Positions 1-10,064 of a DNA stretch of 64,000 bases are shown one piece after another. Within the stretch, counting starts at the first letter, position 1. Every line of letters starts with the position of its first letter. This DNA is from Sparassis latifolia. Lineage: Eukaryota; Basidiomycota; Agaricomycetes; Polyporales; Sparassidaceae. The position numbers and the translations under genes are program-made. The stretch is from NCBI GenBank assembly GCA_018466975.1, contig CM031552.1, positions 992,001-1,056,000 on the forward strand, given 5' to 3'. The notes below the pieces were generated by a model. The model worked only from the letters and a program-made list of their open reading frames with translations, searched no databases and was not told where the DNA came from.

Positions 1-144
1 GATGTCAGAGGCAGAGCTCTGATGAATATTGCAGTCCCACAAGGGTTCTCGGATTTGACGATTAATCTCTCAGAGAGCTCAGTGCTATATCTAGAAATTG
101 CCTTAGCAATATCTCCGGACATTCGGGCCCGGATCTCGCACTAA
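1..144 (+). CDS. Possible 3' end of a gene cut by the window edge
   Basis: Frame 1 is open from the first base of the window to a TAA at 142-144 (47 codons), with a hydrophobic-acidic mix near the end (residues around SSVLYLEIALAIS). No family is recognised. An open frame of this length can occur by chance, so this is only a possible terminal exon of a plus-strand gene that begins outside the window. Confidence 0.22.
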   Translation, partial: DVRGRALMNIAVPQGFSDLTINLSESSVLYLEIALAISPDIRARISH

Positions 145-241
145 ACTCTGGCATAAATGGCGGTGTACGGTTAAGGGGGCGCGTTTGAAAGCAGACCTAT
201 ATCAGTCCGTCCCTCCAACCTCTCATAGGACTGATTTTGTA

Positions 242-261
242 GTCTGGCTTTGGGAGACTAG
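242..261 (+). repeat. Copy of a dispersed repeat fragment
   Basis: The 20-mer GTCTGGCTTTGGGAGACTAG here matches 32646-32665 with one mismatch. The 13-mer GCTCAAGCGCTCA just downstream (303-315) also occurs at 9665-9677 and 32329-32341. Finding two shared words in the same pair of regions suggests relics of one dispersed element, not chance. No open frame or terminal repeats could be assigned to it. Confidence 0.4.
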
Positions 262-440
262 GGCACCTGGCTCGAGACGCATGCAAGATTGGGCGCCTGC
301 ACGCTCAAGCGCTCATGCTCTGCACAGGACATGCACCACAAGCTTCAGCTATTAAAGAGCAGACTGCACTCCCCGCCATGGCTCCCCAGTTTTCCCTCGT
401 CGCTGTCTACCACCGTATCTACTGTCACCTCAGAGGCATC

Positions 441-1631
441 ATGAGTGACCAGCCCCCCAGTCCTGAGAAGTCCTGGCTCGACGGCTTCCAAACCACCCCC
501 GATATCTACCTCCCCTTGAACATCGATAGACTCACGGACGATTACATCCACCGGGGCTGGCTTGCATCCAACCTGCAAATCAGCCTCCTCGAATTCTACA
601 AGCATAGGGAGGGCGTTAAGCACGAGTTCCTCGTCGCTACCCTCACCAACTCTGCCACCGGAAAGACGGCTGGATATATCTTAGCCGAGCGGCAAGGAGT
701 GCGCCCTGCTCGCGCTGAGAACGATCCCGCCTCATCCACTCACAGCTTTAGCAGCATCTCGGAGTCATCCTCGGCGTCATCTACCGCTGCTAAGGTACTC
801 TCCACCAGTTCTACTGAATTACCTGCTTCCGATGTCATCTATTTGGGGCAAGACCAGAAAATCATGTTGACCTGCGCCAAACATACTGCGAAATCGGTTG
901 TTGTCTGCCACAACCCAGTGTCGCAGGAAAATAGTGCAGACTCCATCGCTTCCTTCATCACTGCTTGTCAGGTCACGCACGAGTTTAATCAAAAGTATAA
1001 CAATAAAACCACTAACTGCCATTGGTTTGCCAGCATGGTGTATGAGCTCATCACAGGTGTTGAAGTTGAGGATGATCCGGATGACCTGGATGCTGCTGCT
1101 GTTGCACCTCAGCCGGACCTTCAGCCCGAGGCTGAGATCCAGGTTGAGCTTCATTCTCCCGGCCTCCCTGCCACTCCTCAGCCCGTGCCTCAGTCCCAGC
1201 TTACTCCTCAGTCCAGCAGGAATGGGTATTTTGGACCGGTTCCCATCGTTCGTCCTTTCAAAATCCAGGCCACTGCAAACCAACTATGGGGCACGTTCAG
1301 GACCAGAAAGGCAGACATACTGCGACAACGGGATCACTCAGGGGACTTGGCACGTGAGATTGAGGAGCTGAAGAGGCAGAAAAATGAGGAGACGAAGAGG
1401 GCGGATAAAGTGGAAAGTGAACTGGAGAGGGTGAAAAGGGAGAAGATGAAGAGGGTGAATGAACTGGAGAGGGTGAAAAGGGAGAATGAGGTGGAGATCG
1501 TGCGGCTTAAACAGGAGCTCCTTGATGCCAGGCAGGGACGTGCAGCTGGCGTACCTGGTGTGACAGCAGCCCATACTACGCCTCCCCTCGGTCGTACCAG
1601 CACTGCTTCCACATCTAGAAGAGCCATGTAA
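441..1631 (+). CDS. Hypothetical protein with central NC-W motif and C-terminal coiled coil
   Basis: Single-exon gene of about 396 residues. The start at 441 (MSDQPPSPEK) is chosen because it begins the protein-like sequence; in-frame ATGs at 315 and 378 are alternatives. The N-terminal third resembles small basidiomycete-specific proteins with a TTNCHWFASMVYELI segment. The middle is Ser/Pro/Gln-rich (about residues 90-130 and 220-270). The last 90 residues form a strongly charged coiled coil (EELKRQKNEETKRADK onward). A 42-bp tandem duplication at 1418 and 1460 repeats an ELERVKRE heptad block. A splice-like GTAAGT overlaps the stop codon, but splicing to the acceptor at about 1689 also gives an immediate stop, so the C-terminus is the same. 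No function is recognised; a papain-like or LRAT-like Cys in the NC motif is only a guess. Confidence 0.65.
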   Translation: MSDQPPSPEKSWLDGFQTTPDIYLPLNIDRLTDDYIHRGWLASNLQISLLEFYKHREGVKHEFLVATLTNSATGKTAGYILAERQGVRPARAENDPASSTHSFSSISESSSASSTAAKVLSTSSTELPASDVIYLGQDQKIMLTCAKHTAKSVVVCHNPVSQENSADSIASFITACQVTHEFNQKYNNKTTNCHWFASMVYELITGVEVEDDPDDLDAAAVAPQPDLQPEAEIQVELHSPGLPATPQPVPQSQLTPQSSRNGYFGPVPIVRPFKIQATANQLWGTFRTRKADILRQRDHSGDLAREIEELKRQKNEETKRADKVESELERVKREKMKRVNELERVKRENEVEIVRLKQELLDARQGRAAGVPGVTAAHTTPPLGRTSTASTSRRAM

Positions 1632-3407
1632 GTGTTTCCGCCATTTGTCTTTATCTGCATGTCTGATATCATCCTTCCCATTTTCCAGGTGAGTCCATTG
1701 CTAGCCGATCATGTCATTGCATTTTTCCATCTACGGTCTCATCATCCCTTTCGTCCGTACTTGGCGAGCTGCAATCTTGGGAAGACCTCATATTTCGGCA
1801 TTCATCTTCCCATCTTTCCCGTCCATTGTCTGTTTTCAGTATAGTATGTGCTGCAGTTTACCCCATCCTTGCCGTATATGCATTCATCTAGTGGTCAGTT
1901 TATCACCAGCTGCGGATCTTTCTCTTTGCACCGTCTCGTCTGGTTGTACTTGTGGAAATGTGCTGCTTTGTCGATATGCTCTGATTTGCCCATATGCTAC
2001 CACTATCTTGATTTACTTACTTGCTGGCTCTGAGTTGTAGTGATGTTTTGATTGATACATATGCTCTTGTCGTGTCCGTGTGTAACCGCTGTACTACATA
2101 CTGTGCTCGTGTGTTTCAAATATAGTGTGACATCTGTTCCCTTTGTGATGATCACTGTTAATTGGTATCTTAGGATGTGAGCAGAGAGATTCTGGTCCAC
2201 AATGGATAAATTACTGATTGAGCTCAGAGTATTATTACAGCAGGAGGAAGGAGGTATTATATTCCGGACCAGCAGTGTTCTAACGTCCATCTTAGTCGCG
2301 AGCGCGTTGTTTGCCCTTGTGTACGCGTTTGGGCGCTTGTCGCGATCGAACCATCACGTGCTCAGCGCGTCGCGTCGATTTGTGTCCGTGCGCAGTGTGT
2401 GCACGTCCTTAAATTACAAGGACTCTTGATCCCCGGTCGCCAGCATTGCAACATATAGTCAACAGCAGCAAGCTCATCGGTGCGTTACTTTTCCTTTATT
2501 TGGCGTGAGCATAGAGAAGTTGTCGCGGTGCGCAGTGGAAACGCAGAGTCTACGGGAATGGTGTGCTCGTCGGGCGTATAGAAGGAGCGTTCGCGCAACG
2601 ATGGGGGACACGGTAGGGGAGAGGAGATGGAGAAGGCAGCGGTGTGTTTTGGCTCTCCAGACGGTGCTTTTCCCCTGGCGATTTTCGGTCCTAAGCTGCA
2701 GCAAGTTAGACTGCTACGAGAACAAAAATGTAAAATTATTTCATACCACGTTCCAACCTATTTTGACGTCAACGCTTTCAGTAAGGTGCGAGGTTCAACG
2801 TTCAAACGTTCATGCTCCAGTTGCTCTTTCTTTACACATTTTCTGCTGCCTAACCCTCACGCACGGGTGGTCCCGCAGCTGAGAGCAGCGGCCTTGCCAG
2901 CCAGAAGCCCCAAAGGCAGACTGACACTCTCCTTCATCCTTTGTTCCTCAGAATATCCGTGTCTGGAAGCAGCGACCATGATGACTCCAGAGGCCATCTG
3001 TCTCTGAATAAAATAACATAAATCTTGGTACGTCCTACTAATAGTCGTCGAATTTTATGCTCCTTCCAATTGTTGAACCGGCGGAGCCCAAGCGGGAGTC
3101 TCGACGTTATCTCAATTGTCCGTGCTGCGATCATGAAGAAGTCGCGTCTAAGTGATTGGGAATCGCGCTAGTTGTTTGCCACCCGAAACAAACTCGAGAG
3201 CTTACTGCTCGCAGTTGCAAGTTGAGATCTAATTACAGGTCAGTCGGCTGCAACAGTCTGGAGCTCTGCAAGACTACAACTAAGGCATGTAATAAAGAAA
3301 GCCATAAATCCTGATCCTCTACATTTTACACATACAGTTCCATATAAAGGTCGTATCCTCGTTTCATGGCGCGCAGCCCGACGCCGCAGGCGTGCGCGCA
3401 AGTCATT
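1632..3407. other. Intergenic stretch without a convincing gene
   Basis: This 1.8 kb lies between a plus-strand gene and a convergent minus-strand gene. Several short open frames exist on both strands. The most protein-like is a plus-strand frame starting ATG at 2627 (MEKAAVCFGSPDGAF), which runs into a possible GTAAGG donor near 2780, but no family or partner exon could be identified. The rest is taken as 3' flanks. Confidence 0.4.
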
Positions 3408-6400
3408 TTACAACATACGGTCATTAGTGTCGTCAGTGTGCCCGTTGCCATTCGTCAGCCCAGAGGGGCCCAGGGCCTGGTGCAGCAGTAGCTCGACCTT
3501 GTCACGGTCCTCGCTGAGCTGGCGCAGCTCGTCCCGCCACCGCGTCTCCCGCTGCTCATAGATTTTGCCCATTTCTCCGAGGCTCCCAAGCGCGGCCTCC
3601 AGTGCGCGCCGCAGGTCGTCCTCCCGCGAGTCTCCGCTCCCAGGAGATCCGCGGATCGATGGAGAAGACAGATGCAGCCGGTCGAAGAGAGAGATCCGCT
3701 GTGAGCGTGCGACGCGCCGCTGTGAGGCGAGGTGGTTGAACGACGTGCGTATCGCCGTCAGTTTCGAAGAGTTGAGCAGTGCGGAGTCACGCCGGATAGA
3801 TCGCGAGGTGAGGGCATACAGCTTTGAGGAGTGCGCAGGGGAGGCCAGGAGGATCAAGGTAGCGTCCGTCTCGCGGTCTAGAGACTGGAACTATGAAACG
3901 GAGTACGTGGTTAGATCGCCTGATGTATCACTGAGTTTGAGAGAACTTACCGATTGCGTGACTGCGTCCCAGCGGGTCTCCCACCTGCGCCGCCTCTTCT
4001 GCGGGTTACTGACAAAGGTAGGATGGAATTCCAAGTCAAGCAGATCCTCCTCTTCGCCATCCTCATCCTCGTCCACCCAATCGCCTTCGTCATCGGGATT
4101 GTCAGCGACCTCCCCGTTTTCGATCTCGTTCCCATTTCCATTCCCGTTCCCGTTCCCGTTCCCGTTCCCATGCCCATTCTCATGACCCCGGACATGCGCC
4201 CAGTCCACTTCCTCACCCTCTCTGACGTACTGGTCCACGAAACGCTCCTCGCCCGCAGTCTCCTCACCCGAGGACGGCTCAGGGCTCGTCTCGCGGGGCT
4301 GCGTGCTCTCCACACGCGGCGGGGGCTTCACGCGTCGCGTGTCACGCCCACCCTGCTGCCGCAAGTTCACCGTCTGATCGCGCCGCCGCAGTCCACGGCC
4401 ACGCATCGCCAGAGGCGGCGGTGGGAGGTGCACGGGCTCGTGGCTCGGGCTCGAGCGGATGCTCATCGCCGACCCGCCTCCCATGTTAGGGTGGCCCGCC
4501 ATCGTCGGTATGAACGCCCACGGGTTGTAACCGGGCCCAGGGAAGGGTGTGGACGACGGCGAGAACGTGGAGTCGGTCGGCGTTGCGAGGCCATTGTTGA
4601 GCGCGTAGATCTGCATCTGCAGCGCGAGCTGCTCACGGATCACCGCCGGGTCATTCAGGTCATAGCTCGAGGAGGGCGCCTGGGTCGGCGCGGCGACCGT
4701 CGTGCGCCGGATGTGCGTGAATGGGTATGGGTAGGGCGACCCAATCTGACGGTGCTCGAGCTCGCTCTGGGCGGAGATAATGGGAGATGGTGCCGCTGTC
4801 TGTGACTGCGGGGTAGGGGGTATCGGCGCATTGGGGCGAGAACTCGGGGACTGGAGATATGCTCTGAGGTAGACAGATGTAGAATCGTCAATCAACCCCT
4901 GCATGTCACCAGGATGCGGCATCCCGGGATATGTCATTCGTTGGTCTTGTACATGATTCGAGCCGTAATGGCGGGAGTTATCCATCTGCTGCATTTGGCT
5001 CTCCATCTGGTGTTGAATCTGCTGCTGAGCTTGGGTCTGAGGCGGCGGCAGAGACTGAGATTGCACCTGAGGCGGAAGCGGTGGTTGAGGGGGGGAATGC
5101 TGTTGCTGAGGAGGGGACTGCTGCTGGCGTTGTCCGTTCACAGGAGCATCATCGCTTCTGAGGCTATTGACAGTGTGTTCGAACATCGCTGGATCGAAGG
5201 TCCTCATGCCGAGCTGGTCAGTCGATCCAGAACGGTGCTTCGCACGAACTGTCTTCTGATATTCCGTACTGGGCTGCACATACTGTCCACCGGATGGCAT
5301 GTACTGCCCGCCACCAGCGGCGTACGGAGCATCGCGAGGGCGCTCCGGCAGAGTCGTTGAAGGTGAGCGGGGAGTGAAGCCTGCGTCGGACTCTTCGCCA
5401 CTCTTGCTCCGATGGTGGTGATCGTCGTCCTCCTCGTTCAACGTCTCCTCGTCGTCATCCGTAGTGGTATGAACTGTCTTCGCAGCATGCTCTCGGAGCA
5501 CATCGAACCGCGAACCGTCTGGGTATACGTCGGACGCAGGAGAAGGCGTCCCACGGGTATCGTCATATTGTCTATTGTCGTGGTCATCACGATCGTGGTC
5601 CTCTTCGGGCTCTTCCTGCACTGGCAGTGAACGATCCGGCGGACGCTGTGTCATGGCTTGCAAAGGTGGAGTGTGACTTGCTAGCTTCGACGCAGCGGGA
5701 GGCGTCGAGCGCGGCTCAGCAGCAACTTGATTAGGGACAACTTGACCAGAAGCCTTACGCAGGGCAGGAGGGGTAGGGCCTTGCGAATTCCCTGCCTGGT
5801 ATCCTTCGGGTACATATTGCGTGTACCCCGCCGAGCGCTCGTTGGGAGACGACATGGGGGTCGCGTACTGAGGCGATCCGCGGTACTCGGGCGTGCGGTT
5901 GGCCCCGTTGGTGTCGTGTACTGGCAGCTGCGAGGACACCGTCTGCGCACGATCTCTCGTCTTTGAACAGAGTTAGACTGATCGCGCTGACACTCTTGCA
6001 GCTTGTCACGCACCTGACGTTTCGCCACCGCCGGAGGGCCACTGCTGTCCTGGTCTTTGGGGCTCGACCTGTCTGTGGCGCGCACACGCTCCACAGCAGG
6101 ATCTTTCGCTGCTGTGTTCATCGTGAGCTGATGTTGCAACCCTGCTCCGCTCGACGCCGCGCCACCTGCGTATGCGACACCGGAAGTCCCTGCCGGGTGA
6201 GAGAGCTGTCCCTGCGCTGCCTGGTAGTCGGCGCGCTCGATCTCGGCCATGAGCTCGTCCGTCACCTGCCACTCGTCATCAACGGTGCGGTACTGGGAGA
6301 TGAAGTTGGGAGGAGGAACGCGGTTGACGGGACGAGGGTGGTGAGGGTCCGTCATCACGCGAGAGAGGACACTTGACTGGCTTTGGGAGTGCTGGGGCGC

Positions 6401-6746
6401 AGCTGGTGGTAGCGGGACCATGTGAGGAAGAATGGGCTGGCTTACGGTGTGTTGGAGAGGAGGAGGAGAGTTAAGTCGCTCGGGGCTGCGGTCGCGTGGA
6501 AGTGTTGGAGCAGCCATTTTAGACGCAGTAGGTGATATGCGGGTGGTGGGTGGAGGGCTTCGGCGTGATTGATGGGAAGAGATGGAGGCGGTGGGACTGG
6601 GTTGCTGGCCCTGGTGGATCGACTGGCTCTGGTTGGCGAGTATCTGGCTGACAGTGGGCACAATGGGCAGTAAGTGGGCTTTGGCGGTACGTTGTCTTTC
6701 GCGGAAAGATGGTGATGGAGTCGATTCGCGTGGGGCGATGTTCTGC
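3408..6746 (-). CDS. Large low-complexity hypothetical protein with conserved C-terminal region
   Basis: Three exons can be joined: 6746-6014, 5960-3951 and 3890-3408. The introns are 5961-6013 (GTGCGT donor, TCTAAC branch, CAAAG acceptor) and 3891-3950 (GTAAGT...CATAG), both phase 0. A short upstream exon with the true start probably exists, because a GTGCAG acceptor precedes base 6746; the first internal ATG is at 6517. The protein (about 1075 residues) is mostly disordered: Pro/Ser/Gln-rich, a poly-Gln/Pro block (plus coordinates about 4970-5130), and a Gly-Asn repeat. The ordered part is at the C-terminus: an acidic segment, then LEFHPTFVSNPQKRRRRWE, TRWDAVTQS, SLDRETDATLILLASPAHS, and a final coiled coil (GEMGKIYEQRETRWRDEL). 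The C-terminal block looks conserved in basidiomycetes; I do not recognise a function. Confidence 0.75.
4129..4176 (+). repeat. Hexanucleotide repeat (TTCCCG)n inside coding sequence
   Basis: Eight consecutive hexamers, four perfect TTCCCG units at 4141-4164 flanked by variants (TTCCCA, TTTCCA, TGCCCA). On the coding (minus) strand they encode alternating Gly-Asn in a disordered acidic region. The unit length preserves frame, so copy number can vary without breaking the gene. Confidence 0.85.
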
Positions 6747-8148
6747 ACAGGACCTATATACGATTACGGAAGCAAATAAGCAACCGCGGCACCGGAATAG
6801 AGTTGTGCAGGTGGCCAAGACACAATGGCGTGGCTTATGTAGTATCCTTAACAAAGCACACTTTGAGACGTAAGATACAACAGCACGGACACATGTTTCC
6901 AAGTTGGAGTAAGGATCACCGTCGAACGTCAGGATCGATCCTTGAATTAAGCATTGGGGTTGTAGCACCTCCATCAGGACGGGAGAGAAATGCCAATCCC
7001 AAGCAACAGTGAGAAAAGAAGGATAAGGAAGAAGGCCTACCTTGGGTTCCGAGAAGTGTTTTCCTGTTTCGCTGCGGGGATTGACCAGACATAATCCAGG
7101 TCGGGCTGAAGGTGGTCCAGAGTTACAGGAAGGACGGGACAAGGAGGGAGAGGAGGAAAGAGTTAAGCTCCGAGCGCGGATAAGAGATCGCGCTTTCAGA
7201 GGTGATGCATTATACTCGCGTTTCCAACGTGGCGACAGGTCTGCAGTGACAAGGCGGTGGCCCTGGTGGACAACGAGGTAGCCGACCAGGTAAGGAAGGC
7301 CTCGAGGCAGATTACCGCCAGGCTATCGCCTCGGTCCGGATGTACATACAAGTCCCTCTTCTCTTTTCTGCGTTCATGTCCGTCACGTTAGCAGAAAAAC
7401 AATTGCAGAGTCGGCTCGTATGGTGCCCAAAGTACCACGCAACACATGCAACGAGTCATTATCAGACCCAGGTCGGCGCACCGAAATCCCAGTGTCGGCT
7501 GCCCTGAGCCACCTTTAGATGTGAGTATTCCCGAGCTCAATCTGCGGAAGATCTCATGATATCACCCCGATAGAAGTTCGAAGAGGTTGATTACAGGCGG
7601 CATGCTGCGACTGCATACACCCAGTGACCGAAGGGAGGGCACCATGGGAGCGTTGACGACGCCGGCGTGACCGCACTCTTCAAACCCCAGTAAGAATCCC
7701 AACTTACCGATTGTCACAACGTTGTTTGTTTCTTATTACTTTACTTGCAGTCATCGGTGACCGATCACGACGATGTCACACTGGATATCCATTGCAGCCA
7801 CCGCCATCCACGCGCCTCCAGCATGCTGCCTATACGTCAACGTCCCCATGCCCATCATATGGTAAGTATATCCCTCTCGAACATGCGCAGTAGCGGAGGT
7901 GCCCAATCCCCGGTAAGAAATTGGGAATAGGTCCGCTACTAGTAAGTACATGATGCGCGTGCCATAATTAATGTATGTGCTGCAGTCGGCAACACTCGAT
8001 GCCCGAACAACATCTCCACGCATATTCCACGCATACAGTCGCTGAAAATTTCTCCATCACATGGTCCTCGTGAAAGCTAGTTAGAAATCGACACACAAAC
8101 AAGTACTAAGTACAAGGGAAGAGTCCTTCGTACGCCGATAATCTCCGC
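6747..8148. other. Intergenic stretch, probable 5' flank of the minus-strand gene ending at 3408
   Basis: No confident coding sequence is visible in these 1.4 kb. It should contain the missing first exon and promoter of the low-complexity gene to its left (transcribed leftward) and the 3' flank of the dioxygenase-like gene to its right. Short frames at 7042-7281 and 7711-7930 are not protein-like. Confidence 0.4.
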
Positions 8149-9204
8149 CTAGGCGACCGCAATAGGCTGCGACACGCTCGACACATTCACATTCGCCTTC
8201 TCTAGCTCCTCCTTATCCAGCTTGAGCGCCTCTAGCCGCTGCCTCTCCTCCTCTAGCATCTTGTTGTGCTGCACGAACCGTTTCGGCACGAGGCGCCTGC
8301 GCTCCGTGGTCGGCTTGAACTCGAACTTGTCGACACCGAGCGCCTTGAGCGTCTTGCGCTCGACGATACTGTACTCCTCGGGATCATCGCGCGCAAAGTT
8401 GAATGGTTTCCTGAGCGACACAGGCGGGTTCGTAATGATGCGCACCTCGCGGAGGTGGTTCTTCGACGCGGAGTGCAGCATGAGCGGGTGCATGAGCACA
8501 ACGTCGCCGATCTCGCCGGTCATCTCCACAAAGCGCTTGCACTTCTTCACCTCTTCGGGGTGCGACCAGTAGCCGGGGTCGTCCTTCGGCTCCTCGTAGG
8601 TGCTCGTCGACGGCGTGAACGAGAGCCCGGTGGGCAGGACGCCCTCAGGGTGCTGCGATAGGTACTTGGCGATCATGTCAATCGCATCGGGCGAAATGAA
8701 CGTGCCGCCGCCGCGCGGCTTGATGTCAGAGAAAAGGGGATCACGAGCAGCGCCTGCTCTGGAGAATCGAGGTAGTGTACGAAGAAGTCTCCGTCGACGT
8801 GCCAGTTGTCGAGGTCGTGCGGGTCGACGTACTTGTCGGGGCCCTCCAGCTCCGGCGTGCCGAAGTTTACGATGAAGCTGTCCCCCCACGACCCGCTTGG
8901 CTCGTCGATGCGTTCGGCCCCGCCCAGCAGGTCCTGCATCGCTTCCCACACCTTTGTATCTCTGTCAGCACGTGGATGATGGATGGAGTGCAGTATCTGT
9001 GACGTACTTTGGGTGCGAAGGATGCGACTGGCTGGCGACTGTGCCACGGCATGTGGATGCGCTCGCGGTCCCAGGTCGACTTGTCGTTCGGGTCGAGCGC
9101 AAGACGGACCCACATCGTCTTGGTGAACTCGGTAGCCTTCTCCTTCGTGAAGCCCTGCTTGATCACCACATAGCCGTTCTCCAGGAAGAAGTCGACCTGC
9201 TCGG
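8149..9204 (-). CDS. Phytanoyl-CoA dioxygenase-like 2-oxoglutarate/Fe(II) oxygenase, with a frameshift
   Basis: The protein resembles fungal clavaminate synthase-like / PhyH-type oxygenases, which use Fe(II), 2-oxoglutarate and O2 to hydroxylate small molecules. The exon 9204-9008 carries FFLENGYVVIKQGFTKEKA. An intron at 8953-9007 (GTACGT...CAAAG, phase 0) joins it to KVWEAMQDLL. The metal-binding H-x-D lies in NWHVDGDFFVHYL, the distal His in MHPLMLHSASKN, and the 2-oxoglutarate-binding Arg in REVRIITNPP. Between them the frame changes at 8731-8740 (plus strand GAAAAGGGGA): upstream reads LLVIP, and the next frame continues FSDIKPRGGGTFISP, as expected one base later. No intron can explain this. 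The first exon (5' of an AATCCAG acceptor at 9205) is not resolved. Either a base is missing from the assembly or the gene is a recent pseudogene. Confidence 0.75.
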
Positions 9205-10064
9205 CTGGATTGCAGTCGCGTCAGTCAAGACGAAGTAGAGCTCGAGTGAAGACCGCGAACGCGTCAGTTGCTTGTATTCCTGCACCATCGTGTTAATTGA
9301 GAGATATCGCAGACGATGCTGAAGCAGTGGTGCTTGCAGGTTCATCCGTTGGCCGCACGAATTTATCTGTGCGTCCAGCGGGAATTCTTCGGCGCAGCCC
9401 GCATTTACCCTGGTCATATGTCGCTACGGAACGCATTCCGTCTATCGCACGGTAGCTTGTGACGTCTGAGGGGTTGCATTAATTCTGGACGAGATGTAGT
9501 CGACGGTAGCGGCGATATGGCGAGGGTCCGTACCTGGAGATCTGCGCGAGCGTTTCGAGCAGTTGTCGCAGGTTCCAGCGAAGGCGCCTAGTGGAATTCC
9601 GTGCGGGGCCCCGCAGCGCCAAATTTTGGGTCAAGGAAACAATGTCTAGCTGAGTAGCTTCAGCGCTCAAGCGCTCAACTTCCAGTGTCTCGCCAGTGAG
9701 TCCACTACGCACGTGAAGGAGCACCCGTAAGTTATAGCTGTGCGACAGCTCCTGGTCTGCTGGATTGTATTTCTCCGCACCTGAGTGGGGCCCGAGCGTG
9801 AAGCCACAAGACATAGGTCTGGAGCAGATAGCGAGGACCAGCGATGGCACGTTGTACAAAACTTGCGATCTCAATTTGTCTGCAACGACGTCACAATAAC
9901 AAATAGAGAGTACATTTACATCACATTCAATACACTGCGAAGCTGCCCAGTCATAGAGTGTGAAGTAACACAACTCCGACCTACACGCCAGTCAGAGATG
10001 TTGATTGAGAGGCGAGGACAGGACATACCTTAGAGGAGAGATGGAGCAGCAGAAAGGTCCCATC
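9205..10064. other. Intergenic stretch with first exon of the oxygenase unresolved
   Basis: The missing N-terminal exon of the leftward oxygenase gene should lie within about 9210-9420, but no ATG-to-donor combination with the required phase 1 was found. The rest, up to the stop of the next minus-strand gene, holds nothing recognisable except one copy of the dispersed 13-mer GCTCAAGCGCTCA at 9665-9677. Confidence 0.35.

Noticed and set aside
2627..3007. Plus-strand 126-codon frame (MEKAAVCFGSPDGAF)
   Set aside because: No domain or partner exon could be found, and composition in the second half is not protein-like. It is mentioned only in the intergenic note.
3954..4805. Long plus-strand open frame (283 codons)
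   Set aside because: It lies opposite the GC-rich, repeat-rich coding exon of the minus-strand gene. The Val/Pro-Ile repeat is the complement of the Gly-Asn repeat, so it is a shadow frame.
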